DNA from: Paracyclopina nana
Lineage: Eukaryota > Arthropoda > Copepoda > Cyclopoida > Cyclopettidae
Reading direction: 5' to 3'
DNA length: 64,000 nt
NCBI GenBank assembly: GCA_019096065.1
Contig: JAGUCH010000006.1
Span: forward strand, 4,112,001-4,176,000
Numbering within the stretch: the first letter of the stretch is position 1; every line of letters begins with the position of its first letter. Shown here piece by piece: positions 10,701 through 21,565 of the stretch. The position numbers were made by a program, and so were the translations under genes. The notes beneath the pieces were generated by a model. It searched no databases, was not told the DNA's origin, and saw only the letters and a list, made by a program, of their open reading frames with translations.

Positions 10701-12967
10701 CCTGAGATTCACAACGTGGGATGCATTACATGCTGCAGTAGTTCTTATTTTTTGCGCAATTTTCCTCATCCTTTGCAAAGTCAAGATAAATTTGAAGAAT
10801 CAAGCAGATTAATGGGAGAAATGAAGGAATTTCCAATTGGCTATTGCACAGTATGTTGTCGGATTAACAAAAAGCCAACGTTACATAATGGCTTTTCAAT
10901 ATTCAATAAGGCGCCATCGGAAACTTTTTCCCTCGCTACTCGTACCAAATGTTCAATATTCGCCGTTTGGTGTTAGGCATGATGATGACGATGTGTGATG
11001 AAATCGTTACACAATTGTCGTCATGTGAGAGCAGCCAAAAAAAGGGGGGAGCAGCGAAAAGGGTTGCTGTGTACCACCTGCATTCATAATTGCAATTGTC
11101 TACTACAGAACAGTACACTAGTATATAGAAGCAGATGAGGACATAGAATCGCGATGTCAATGAACTTTGAGCTAGGCGTTGATGGCGTTCGATAAAAATA
11201 AATGGCTAGAGCTACCTCGTGTGCACGGTCAATACCCGGCCGCAGAACATTGAAATCTTCCTGGTTTATTCTTGTACGAGCTGCAAATTGGTCAAAACAT
11301 CCTGCTGCTGCTGCCGACGGCGTATAATTTTAGAAAGCATGACCCAGCAGCAAAACAACAACTTTGTGACCAACAGTTGAACAAAACAATTCCAGCGAAA
11401 ATTCCGCCAAATAACATCATGACTCACTTTCTATGGAATTTTTTTGGTCATCTTTCCAAACGGTCTGGAGCTCTCCGGTTTCCTTCTGCAGCTTCTGCCC
11501 CACAGAGGTTATCGACATTTCACTGACACCACAGATTATTCATTGCTACATATTGAACAATTGAAACATGAGAAATGATCCATCTAGAACTTTCCCTTTT
11601 GGAGCCAATTAGGATGGCATATCTTGATGTACTACCACGTTCTTCGTGATAAAGGGCAAACAAAAACCTCAATCAGGTTTGTGAAGCTCCAGCTTTCTCC
11701 AGCTCTGTTGTCCCTGCTTCGAAAAAAGTCGAAACGTGTCCTTGATTGCATGATCTTCTGCGTGGCTGGGGAATTAATTGGCAAAACTTTCATCTGTTGC
11801 ACGTGAAAACTGAGACGAGTTCGGCAAGAAGAAGTGAAACTGAAGATTATTACGCAAGTTGACAAGATCAGCATGCGCGTGGCACAATACGCAGAATTTG
11901 TAATTTAACACGAAAAGTTTGGAAAAACACAGTAGTTGTTGCTAGCAAGGATACGGCAGCCATCCATTCCCGTATATAATATACAAGATCAAAAAGTACA
12001 AAGAATACGTTGGATGACGTACGTCGTGGCGATTCCTGGTAGAGCAGTAATTTGAGAGGCCGCCATTTATAGGAAATATCTGCTCGTATTCATCTGGTGA
12101 CTTTCTTCACACGAAAAAAGTTGAAAACAACAACATGTGTGGTTTCGTAACACGAGACGCAAAATCGCGCAGATTTCATCAGTGAGTGCACCCTAAGAAT
12201 ACCATGAAAGGTGACGTAAAATTTCGAGGAGAAAAAACACACTGCAGTTGGCCTTCCATGGCAAACTGAAGGCAATTTGGAAAAATCCAGGGGCTCATTT
12301 TTGGCTATCGTGCCAGAGCTAGTGGAGTACAAAGCTATCCAGTGCAATAGGTACATGGCTAACACCACCAAAAACGGAACCGGAACAACCTGACCATATT
12401 CGTATTTCGTACCCTGATGATAGAAAAATTCTTTAGAAGCAATGGAAATTTCGGGAAGAAAATAAGCTGCTACTGCTTTACCTTGCAACATTTTGCTCCT
12501 GACAACATTTGACGCGAGCCACCTCCACTAGCTCAGCTTTGTCAGGCTTTGACAGGCTCTGACATTCCGGATGTATTACGCCATGGAAGGGTTGGTTATT
12601 TTGCACAAGTGCCCTACTTAGGAGAGGTGAGTCCGAATCCAAGCACCCTTGGCTCAGTGATTTCGCCCATGATGTCCTGAGGTTGGCGAAATCGCAGGTC
12701 CTGAGAGAAAGTGAGTCTATCTTCGTCAAAACCTGAGCACCAGCTCTGCAGCTCCTCCATTATAACCCTCATGGTCATGATAGGAGAGGCAATAACAACG
12801 AAAATATCGGTTCACAATCTATAAGGTCATTGAGCCTCAAGTACATCCTTGAGCAACTAGCCCATTCTAGTATTATATGGTTGTTTTTGCTACTTGCAAG
12901 CATTGCGAGGCTTTGTACGCAAACATCTACATATATCTGTCGCTAAGGAGCATAGCAGCACTTATGC
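7752..12967. other. Gene-free DNA upstream of CYP18A1
   Basis: About 5.2 kb with no open frame showing family similarity, no exon-like ORF flanked by good splice sites, and no RNA gene I can fold. The longest ORFs (about 130 codons around 8.6-9.0 kb and 12.1-12.5 kb) have the composition of random sequence. It may carry CYP18A1 control elements, but nothing in the sequence singles one out. Confidence 0.5.
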
Positions 12968-13204
12968 TGTGTTCACCTACCAAGGAAATTTTTTCCTTCT
13001 GTTAAATTGCGTTTTACTTAAGCCTCCTATTTCAGAACTGATCATTTTTACTCACTTTTCATAGCTTCAATCAAGCCACTTTTCCGACCTCTTTTGGTCA
13101 TATGAGCTAGAAGTGTTTTGATCAATCAGAAGTACGAAAACTTAAGCATTTTGTTTAAGGCTGTCGTAAGATTTTAAGGAAACGAGGCAAAGATGAACAC
13201 CCTA
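12968..13204. repeat. Dispersed repeat, copy 1 (uninterrupted)
   Basis: About 237 bp that is closely similar to 15567-16042 once that copy's internal insertion is removed. The two copies share stretches such as AAATTGCGTT, CTTTTGGTC, GAAGTACGAAAACTTA and GGAAACGAGGCAAAG. The ends are short inverted repeats (GTTCACCT at the left, AGATGAAC at the right), which suggests a non-autonomous DNA transposon. It contains the empty target site (TAA at 13019-13021) of the element inserted in copy 2. Confidence 0.75.
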
Positions 13205-14048
13205 TTAGTTCATTAATTTTCCGCCGAGAAAAAACTCTAATTGCATCTGCCAAAATCATAACATGCGTTTGCTCTTTGAAACGCATGTCACATCGGAGTG
13301 GTTAAAGCTGCGGAATGGAAATTGTGAAAATCTTGCAAGATTCGATCTGGACAACGTAACATGGAGAAAGCGAAATCAACCGATTGCTCAATCATTCTAG
13401 CTCAAAGAAAACTTTCGATATGTGTGGGCCCCCTAAAGTTTTTTAAAGCAACCTTTGAAAGAGCCTCGTACGCACAAAAAAGTGATTTGCGTCATACGTG
13501 CGTCATCATAGTGGGGCGATTTGTACTTTAACTGAGCACACATGCGCAGTTTCTTCAATATAAAGAAATGCATTTGGACCTACTGACGTCATATAAGAAT
13601 ATATAGCATATTATGAGCGTGCATGTGAGACGACCATGAAACGTCCAATGAGGGTCAATAACTGCACGAGTACCAACAAATAAATCTAAGGTAACCGGAA
13701 GGAAGGACAAACAATAACAGTTAGATCGGCGGAGCGAATGCATTGTTTGCTGCCGGTGAAAGTGGTCACCCCATGTCCTTACATATCCACTTGACCTCGT
13801 CATCCGCCGCTCGACTGACAAATAATCTTGATATCGTAAAGCGAAAGTTGGCTTCATATTCTTGAAAACAGTGGACGAACAACAAGTTTTTCTCGTGACA
13901 ATACAAATAGTATGTCAGTATATCATCACGTGAGCTATATGCAGTTTTCAGGAAGTTCTTGGGAAAAACGGAGCTCCCCTCATGAGGTGTCAATTGACAA
14001 ACAGGGCTAAAGATTATTTTAAGATTTCATATAATTGACAAGCTCAAA
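13205..14048. other. Gene-free DNA
   Basis: No recognisable gene. The only local structure is a perfect 10-bp inverted repeat, ACATGCGTTT and AAACGCATGT, around an 8-nt spacer at 13261-13288. Confidence 0.45.
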
Positions 14049-14059
14049 AAAGCAAGGCA

Positions 14060-14283
14060 CTTTGGAGGCTAATAGCTCAGCAGCTACTGAGTCAATTGGC
14101 ACCAAATTTGGTAAGATGCATAAGAAGAGCCCAACAAGCTACCATGCCAAATTTCAACTGGATCTGACGACCCCATCAAAAGACTGGCTTTACTTGCCAA
14201 ATTTCGAACGCAGAAATAGGTTGATTTTTTGATGAATCCTACCAAAAAACACTCAGTATTTGCTGATATTTTAGCCTCCAAAG
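14060..14283. repeat. Palindromic MITE-like element
   Basis: About 224 bp with imperfect terminal inverted repeats. The left arm starts CTTTGGAGGCTAA and contains CTCAGCAGCTACTGAGT; the right arm ends with the complement of CTTTGGAGGCTAA and a matching ACTGAGT block. Together with the preceding AGCAAGGCA, the left arm resembles the hairpin at 20473-20646 (GCAAGGCACTTTGG, then AGCTCAGT), so the two are probably related. There is no coding capacity. The exact ends and target duplication are uncertain. Confidence 0.55.
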
Positions 14284-15566
14284 AACCAGGCTCAGATTGC
14301 ATTGGCTTGACTGCGATAATATGAAATCGGGCTACCTTGTGCCATATTTATAGCTACTTTTGATTTGTAAGCGCAACGCTTATGCAACTTCCAGGAGGAA
14401 TTTTGATGCGACCTTAGATTAAAGAAAACTCGAGATGGCCGAATGGAACTGGAAAAAAGTGACGAATCTAGCCGAGGCAAACAAAAGTCAGAGCAAAGTG
14501 GTTGCTACCAATCATCAACCATCAGATATGAATGCCCACCATGCAGCCATCCGATGGTTTACGGCAGAGTCACGTGTAGGGGAAAAAACCCTTGAGTAAT
14601 CACGCGGGTTCAAGGATAGAAACTGTACATGCGTTTTTATAACTGATCATCAGATATGTTCTCGCGGGTGCTGCTTCAAAATCGTCGTCGTCGTCGTTGA
14701 CGTATGTGGTAAGCATGCCGTTGAACTCGCGACCATGCAGAGCCTTGAAATTGAAAGGTTCCAGATGTGTCTTGAGCAAAAAAAGCTTCGTCACCTTGAT
14801 GGCCTTTATTAGGCAAGCCAAGCACGTCGCCGGCAACGCCAAAAACGAGGAGCGAGGAGAAACGGAATTCCGAGAAAAAGTCCTATCTTCATGGCCATGA
14901 TTCGCGAATCGCCGCAGATGCCTACCCGATAGACCAACGAGGGCATTGACTTGTCTAGCCGACTTTTTTTCTGCAAAACATCATCGTTGCTTTGATGATC
15001 GCGACGACTATCTCAATTATAAAAGCGGCTCTTGCAACGTCAACGCGAAATTTCGCATCGTCATGATCGTGTCCTTTGGCCGATTGCATTGGAGGGCCAA
15101 GTTGCCCAAATATGCACAGTGAAACTTCCAAAGTGCAAACTTTAACGACGTGGATGAGTTGGTGTCCAGCTTGAATTGATAGCTGAATTGAGCTTGAAAG
15201 CCAGGCTACCAAAAATTAGCTCGACTTTTGCTGAAAGATCTGATTTTGATTTTTAGTTGCTCCAGCATGAGGACGAATGTACCTAAGCTACTGGAGATTT
15301 TCTAAAGCTTTGAGATGATAAAAATTAATTCATAAATGTATGTTTCTCCGCGAACGAATCTCTTCCAAGATAAACATCCTATCATGAGCATGGAATCACG
15401 GCTGCATGGAATAACTCTTTTGGGATAATTCTGAAGAACCATGTTAACCTAATGGGGAAGTGATCTCTTTAAAAAAATAAAAAATTTCCTTTGGGGAAGG
15501 CGATGCGCTAGAAAGATCGGGTCTTTCGAAAGCAAATATTACAAAGAGCGCGTTTTTGCGCAATGC
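14284..15566. other. Gene-free DNA
   Basis: About 1.3 kb with only short random-looking frames. A (CGT)n-like run of about a dozen bases occurs near 14690. I see no gene, no RNA and no clear mobile element. Confidence 0.45.
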
Positions 15567-16042
15567 ATTAATCCTGCGTTCACCTGTAAAGGAAATGTTT
15601 CCTTTCCGTAAAATTGCGTTGTACTTAAGGCCTGGTTCACCTGCGATATTATGATCAAAATATCGAGCGATATTATGCTGATATTTGCAAATATCAGGTA
15701 CTTCCAAAATAATTTTTTATATTTTCACTTCGGATTCGGTCTTTTGGTACCAAAAGCCATCCTACAACAGTATCTAAATTCACAGTTTCTCAGTATTTCG
15801 CTCCGATATTTTGTTAAAATATCAGATATTATGAGCAGGTGAACCATGCCTAAGCCTCCTACTTTAAGTACTGATCATTTGTGCTCACTTTTGACGGGTT
15901 CAAGTAGACCACTTTTCCCACCTCTTTTGGTCCTATGAGTTTGAATTAAGCGTTTTGGTTTATCGGAAGTACGAAAACTTATCCATTTCATTTAAGGATG
16001 CCGTAAGAATGTAAGGAAACGAGGCAAAGGTGAAAATCAGGG
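15567..16042. repeat. Dispersed repeat, copy 2, split by a Harbinger-type insertion
   Basis: The second copy of the repeat at 12968-13204. Its left part (15567-15628) and right part (15851-16042) match copy 1 collinearly, and 222 bp are inserted between them. The termini carry CCTG..TTCACCT-like inverted repeats. Confidence 0.75.
15629..15850. mobile_element. PIF/Harbinger-type MITE, 222 bp, TSD TAA
   Basis: The element starts GGCCTGGTTCACCTG and ends CAGGTGAACCATGCC, inverted repeats with one mismatch in 15. Both sides carry TAA (15626-15628 and 15851-15853). The uninterrupted copy of the host repeat has a single TAA at the equivalent place (13019-13021), so both the boundaries and the 3-bp duplication are supported by an empty site. 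A 3-bp TAA duplication is typical of the PIF/Harbinger superfamily. The interior is rich in GATATT palindromes and has no coding capacity, so it would depend on a transposase elsewhere. Confidence 0.85.
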
Positions 16043-16427
16043 TTCACCGGAGCACTTTGAACTCCGGCCATTTTTTCCTTTCACGGGACTTGGAAGGGAA
16101 TTCTCATTTCGCGGCGGCAACTCGAAAATAGACGCGCATTTGCCGTTTTGTAACGTTGCTTCGCTCCAAAAACCACGTGGCATGATGCAACTCGCCTGAG
16201 CAAGTCCTGACAGGAATTTGGAGGAGGCGCGGCAATGGCGGGACGACAAGCCGAAGCCGAGTCTCTATGGGAAAAATGCGCCGGTGCCTCGATCGGTTGA
16301 CACGCTGTACTTCGTCTCAGGGTTGAAGGTCGGTCACTTTTGGAAGCTAGGGGATGATGATGAAGGAGGGTGAGTGGAGCATTGGGGGAGACCCGTTTTC
16401 CGAACGGCCGACCTTGACACCAAAGTA
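16043..16427. other. GC-richer gene-free DNA, left of the hAT element
   Basis: This segment is visibly richer in G+C and CpG than the DNA to its left. I see no gene in it. Confidence 0.4.
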
Positions 16428-16435
16428 GCAGTGGG

Positions 16436-16866
16436 CAGGGTGACCATAAAATCTGAGTGGGTTGTAGCCAGATTTTCCCCTAAAATAGCCACGTTTGGCT
16501 ATCTCAGAAAAATTGCTCAAAATAGCCACAAATTGGTAAAAAATAGCCACATTTTTCGGAATTTTCGAGATAATATTAGTTATTATGAAAAAAATTACCA
16601 TTTTTGGGATGTTGTGGATGTTTAATTTTGATTTTCTTCTTATAATGGTGGCAAAAGATTTTTTAAAAAGTCTGCCATTTTTGCACATTTCATTTGTTCG
16701 CCTGCTTTTTTGATGATTTTCAAGCGTTTATTAAGTAAAAATATCAAATTTTCGGACTTTTCAAAAATAGCCATAAATGGCTATGGCTATTCGGGCTAAT
16801 TTCCGTAGCCAAACACGGGTAAAAAATAGCCACTTTGGCTATAAATAGCCACATCTGGTCACCCTG
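16436..16866. mobile_element. hAT-type MITE, 431 bp, with 8-bp TSD
   Basis: The left end CAGGGTGACCA and right end TGGTCACCCTG are perfect 11-bp inverted repeats. They are flanked by an identical 8-bp direct repeat, GCAGTGGG, at 16428-16435 and 16867-16874. CAGGG-type termini with an 8-bp duplication are diagnostic of the hAT superfamily. The interior is AT-rich and repeats TAGCCAC and TGGCTAT motifs in both orientations. It has no transposase frame and is therefore non-autonomous. The perfect duplication suggests a fairly recent insertion. Confidence 0.92.
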
Positions 16867-16874
16867 GCAGTGGG

Positions 16875-17429
16875 TAGCCGTGCGTCAAGTGACCGAAATC
16901 CAGACGGGCGGGAGCTACGTTTGGCATTGGGGAAAAGCGGGCCAACGACCCCTTTCGGCCCCGAGGGCTTGAGTGGATTTCCTCCCGCAGCCATCTGCTC
17001 GATTGACCGCAACAATGGCAACATCGCGCCAAGCTCGCGCACTTGAAGCACCGGCCGCGTGTTCGGCCGCCACAACCGCGAAATGATTAAAAAATGGCGC
17101 GCTTTTTTTTAGTTTCACGCAACGAACTCGATGGAGGAAAACGAGGGACGGATTGGCGGGAACGCGAGAAAACGTTAGGAGTCAATGCCCCGAAGTGCCG
17201 GGCACGACCCACCAAAATGCTCCAACAATTTGCCCCGAAATGAATGATTTTCGAGTTCAATTTTCCGAGTCGTTGATGTTGGCTAACATCGGAAGCATCG
17301 ATTAAGATGGAAAAGTGCTTTCCAATGCCACAGTATGGTGGTACCGAGCTGAATTCCACTACCCCAACGAATTACATTTTTTGAAAACCTCTTGAGCCCA
17401 GCTTCTTCAAGGCTATAGAAATGATTAAT
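16875..17429. other. GC-richer gene-free DNA, right of the hAT element
   Basis: Before the hAT insertion this was contiguous with 16043-16427 and shares its higher G+C. Open frames of up to 90 codons overlap on the minus strand but resemble no protein family I know. Confidence 0.4.
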
Positions 17430-17761
17430 GCCCTGTTCATGTATAAAGAATGCCTTAAGGTATGGAAAAAATTGTCATAAGGAAAAGTGAATCCGTTGCT
17501 GACTGCCACTTCAGCTTGGGGCCGAGCAGCGTTTTTAATGGCAATTTTTGCTATTTTGTCTCATGGTTTTCAGCATATTTCAACGCAAACTATCTTATAT
17601 CATGTTTCTTTGATAGATGATGAAATTTTACTATTGATTTCGCTCAAAAGGACCAAAATGTGGAGCACTTAATAGCCAAAATTAGATTTGTTTACTTTCA
17701 AGTTGGCTTGAAGTTGATCTGATTTTATTAGTATCAGCTGGCGCTTGTCATAATCAATTTA
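17430..17761 (+). repeat. Dispersed DNA element, truncated copy (family of 21273-21565)
   Basis: This starts CCCTGTTCATGTA and is similar, in opposite orientation, to 21273-21565. Shared blocks include GCCTTAAGGTATGG, AAAAGTGAATC, TTTTGCTATTTTGTC and ATCAGCTGGCGCTTGTCATAA. Similarity stops near 17761 and no matching right terminus follows, so the copy is probably 3'-truncated. Confidence 0.75.
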
Positions 17762-19838
17762 CGGCGCCCATCACCTAGTCATTTTTAGCTATGAAGTCAC
17801 TCAATGCAACGTGTAACTAACTAGCTACAAAATGTTGCAAAAAGTATAGTGGAGCGATGACATCGAATGAATGCCAAAATAAGCAGACATCTCATGAACA
17901 GTGGATTCTAGCTAGGAGTCATTGAAAAAAAATTCTGCAGTTTCAAACTTTAGGGTGGATCTATTGTGCATATTTTTTCTAAAAAATGGACTGGTGAAAT
18001 GGCGGCAGTTTTTCGAATTCTTATGTGGTGATGGGTGCCGGAAATCGATTTTGGCATTTGCACCCCCGAAAAGCCTCAAGAAAGGCCTTTCTAAAAATAT
18101 AGGCATTCGGGATGGTCGAATTCGTTTGCGGCCACCTTAACCTACGCGCATTTGGCCTTCGCCGAGCTAAATTCCCGATCGTTTTCCACATTTCATAAGG
18201 GTTGGTTTAGTCGAAATGCGTTGAAAGCGAAGACCGCGTTTCGAGCACGAGTCAATGACCCTGGCGTTCTCAAGCGTTGTGCCAAAACGAGCTTTTGTCG
18301 TTTTTCTGGCCCAAATCGTGCGTCAAGGTCGTTCACGCGGATTGCTCTTCGGGGGAGGGTGCGAGCAGTTCAATCGGAAAACGACCCTCAACGTGCGATG
18401 CGTTGCGCATGTGGATGATGGAGGAACGGGGGACCACTGTCCAGGGTGGGTGGCCCGAGGTTGCCGAAAATGCGTCTCACAAAAAGCTCTTTTGCGCCGT
18501 AGCGAAGCCTCTCTCTTTCCCACGTGGTTCGAAAAACACGTGGGTTTTGATGGCTTGGCGTTTTGGCGCCAACAACGAGCTCAACATTGAATTGGCCCGA
18601 GGGCCGCAAGACGCTTTTGCCACGGTGTCTTCGGTTGGCTTGAAAAACGGAAAAAGCAGGGGCGGCGGCAAAAACCGTTTATTGTCAGTTATGCGGCATT
18701 CGTTCGCATGACGGCTACAACGTGGAGCAGCACGTAAGCCAAGCGGCCGCGCGAACCCGAATTGTGCAGGATGCGGCATAAAAAAAGCCGGCCATTTCAC
18801 CATTTCCAGGGATCATTGCCCTCTCTCAGACGGGGCAAAGCAAGCAAGGGGTCTGCCAATGCTGCTGCTGCTGCCGAACAGATGCAAAATGGAAAAGTTG
18901 TGCCAACTGCAGCGGCAATGACCGCGCCGTTACGCTCGCACGCATCCAACCCATTGTTCGGGCCACCCAAAAAAGCAGTCAATGAGCTCATTAACTACAC
19001 ACCCCTTTTTCAAGGCTCGCTACCAAACGAAGCAAAAGCTGCCTCGTTGGGTTATTTTTCGCCCCATGGGCAACAATTATCCGCCTACGATACGAAACGA
19101 GGTTTTGCAAGGTGGCACTCACGCCGCGGTCACCGACAGCCCATTACACATTTTCTGCATTTTACAGCACTGACCACCTCCCAAGCAGGGCCAAATTCAT
19201 TTTACCGATGTTAGCAGCTTCAACGAGACCATCTACAAAAAATGGGACGCTCGCATTCCAGCAATCTCTAGATGGGATATTTAAAAAAGAAGGGCAAAAT
19301 TGGCTGCATTTTTTGCTAGATTCCAAACCTAAAAAAGCCCCAATGCCGACAAATGTGCAAGGAAGTGCGTCAGTTTTATTGAAAAATTTCCATTATGAAA
19401 AGTACGTGAGACGATGTCGTACTTAAAAGTTCACTAACTTACTCATTCAATTTGAAAAGCTCCAGAATAGTTCAATGAACTGCACTCGGTGTTTTATGTT
19501 TTATTAATAAAGTGCCCCTCATCAGCAGCTAAGAATATCTGAAGAGCAAACTGCTCAGAAATCCGAATTAGAAAGATTTGCCAGCTGATTTCGCTCAAAT
19601 AAAATTCTGTTCCATACCCGCAATACTTTTGTAACAAAAATCTCGTATATAATTTCTTTTTTTTTTGTCCATATTACATAAGCTTTGTCATGCATCAAGT
19701 CAGGAATAACATTGAAACATTGCATAACACCTTACATAACGGAAGGTCAACAAACAGAACATTATACGCTTCGTTTCAATTCTTTCTAAAAGACAAAATA
19801 AGCTTGATATGATATTAAAGAATTTTGCTTACTGCAGC
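17762..19838. other. Gene-free DNA with a GC-rich segment (about 18.1-19.2 kb)
   Basis: The segment from about 18.1 to 19.2 kb is distinctly richer in G+C and CpG by eye. Several overlapping open frames of 100-150 codons lie on both strands (for example 18277-18711 and 18762-19214). Their presence in every frame points to few stop codons from high G+C, not to a gene. No domain, splice pattern or codon bias is evident. Confidence 0.4.
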
Positions 19839-19853
19839 ATATATATATATATA
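19839..19853. repeat. (AT)n microsatellite
   Basis: An uninterrupted run of about seven AT dinucleotides just before the A/C-rich tandem array. Confidence 0.9.
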
Positions 19854-20472
19854 GGTATCACCCTCCAGGCCTCAAGCGTCGAAAAGAAAATTCAGTTAAG
19901 CCTCAAAAAGTCAAGTCCATAGAGCAAATAAAAACCTAATTCAAGCAAGGAGCATACTGAAAAGCCTTAAGCCATTTAAGCCTGATTGTGCTGATTTTTG
20001 TTTTTTGGAACTAGGCTGGAATCTTAAAATGCCTTTACAGCCTCAAAATGCAGCAAATACAGAATTTTGAATTTGTAAGCCCTCCTCAGCTTCTTATCTC
20101 AAAAAAGCCGAAACAGCCTCAAAAACCCAGACATCCTGAAAAACCAAAACATCATCATAAATCTATAATTTCATTTGTGTACAAAAATCTCCAAAGCCTC
20201 AAAAATCTATAAAGCCCAAAAAGCCCACACAGAATCTTTACAAGCCTCAATAAGCTTTAAAATACTCAAAAACCATTCACAGCCTTAAATATCCTACTAA
20301 GCCTCAAAAAACCCATATATCTTTAAAAAAAACTACACAAATTCATATGGGCGGTCTCATATTCTTCAATCGGGCAGTGTAGGTGGACCCACCTTCCCAC
20401 CTACCTAGGGTAGGTAGGTGAGGGTAGGCAGGTGGGTAGGTGGGTAACCTAATAGCTTGGTGAACCAGTTAG

Positions 20473-20646
20473 TAGCTTGTTCTCATAAACATTTCTAAAA
20501 GGTAAGCAAGGCACTTTGCGCGCTTATATCTCAGCATCTACACGTCCGATTGGAACCAATCGGCTCAATACTTACTGAGCTATGAGCTTCCAAAGTGCCT
20601 TGCTTTGCTTACCGCCTGCCTTACTGAGTTTTATGAGAACAAGCTA
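20473..20646. repeat. Inner hairpin A of the compound foldback element
   Basis: Arms TAGCTTGTTCTCATAAA and their complement enclose a second inverted block, CAAGGCACTTTG, and a central GATTGGAACCAATC palindrome. The right arm resembles the element at 14060-14283. Confidence 0.8.
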
Positions 20647-20649
20647 GTA

Positions 20650-20761
20650 TGCAGGCAAGTTAAGTCAATTTGACTCAGAAATCACGAGTGGACATTTTGT
20701 GTAGAAGCAGCTTTTTGTTATGCTTTGATGTGCTGAGTCAAATTGACTTAACTTGCCTGCA
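20650..20761. repeat. Inner hairpin B of the compound foldback element
   Basis: Inverted arms of about 29 bp begin TGCAGGCAAGTTAAGTCAA and run through the complementary TTGACTTAACTTGCCTGCA, with a loop of roughly 55 nt. Confidence 0.85.
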
Positions 20762-21272
20762 CTAACTGGTTCACTAAGCTACTAGGTTACCCACCTACCC
20801 ACCTGCCTACCCTCACCTACCTACCCTAGGTAGGTGGGAAGGTGAGTTCACCTACCTTGCCCAATTGAAGAATATGAGACCGCCCTATAAACCCATAAGC
20901 TTTTATAAGTTTATCAGTGTACAAAAGCCTACACATCCTCAAAAACCTATTAAGCCTAAAAAGCCTAAACAGCCTGTTTACAAGCCCCTATAAGCTTTAA
21001 AGTCTCAAAAAGCATACACAGCCTCAAAAAGCATACACAACCTTAAAAACCTACATGCCTCAAAAACCTAGACATCCTATAAAAACCTTGACATCCTATA
21101 AAAACCTTGACATCCTATAAAAACCTACATAGCCTCAAAAACCTAGACATCCCATAAAAACCTACGCAGCCTCAAAAACCTAGCCATAAAAAAGCCTCCA
21201 CAACATAAAATTGCTGAACTACTTAAGCTAAAAAAGCTGAACAGCTTCTATAGACACATAAGCCCTAATGTC

Positions 21273-21565
21273 CTGTTCATGTACGCCCCAAACTCTTTAG
21301 GAAAATGCACGAAAAACACCTCAAGGAAAGGAGAAAAATTGTCTTATGACAAGCGCCAGCTGATATTAAGAAAATCAGATCGACTTTAAGCCAACTTGTT
21401 TGTTTTGAGATATGCTGAAAACCATGCGACAAAATAGCAAAAATTACCATAAAAAACGCTGCTCGACCCCAAGCTTAACTCGTCGAGTGGCAGTCGGCAA
21501 CAGATTCACTTTTCCTTAAGACAATTTTTTCCATACCTTAAGGCATTCTTAATACATGAACAGGG
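21273..21565 (-). mobile_element. MITE-like element, about 293 bp (family of 17430-17761)
   Basis: Terminal inverted repeats CCTGTTCATGTA and TACATGAACAGG bound sequence that matches 17430-17761 in reverse. It is inserted in the A/C-rich array; GCTGAACAGCTTCTATAG words lie on both sides. The target duplication could not be fixed because the flanks are repetitive. It has no coding capacity. Confidence 0.75.

Larger units (their letters stand above)
20349..20885. mobile_element. Compound foldback element, 537 bp
   Basis: Outer inverted repeats of about 130 bp start GGGCGGTCTCATATTCTTCA and end with the complement. They include a palindrome-rich block of AGGTAGGTGGG words and AACCAGTTAGT. The arms enclose two separate hairpins: 20473-20646 (arms beginning TAGCTTGTTCTCATAAA) and 20650-20761 (arms TGCAGGCAAGTTAAGTCAA). 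TAT flanks both ends and may be a 3-bp target duplication. There is no coding capacity. It lies inside the A/C-rich array. Confidence 0.85.

Noticed and set aside
18152-19426. Overlapping frames of 88-150 codons on both strands
   Set aside because: Several frames are open at once because the segment is GC-rich. No domain, start context or splice pattern favours one.
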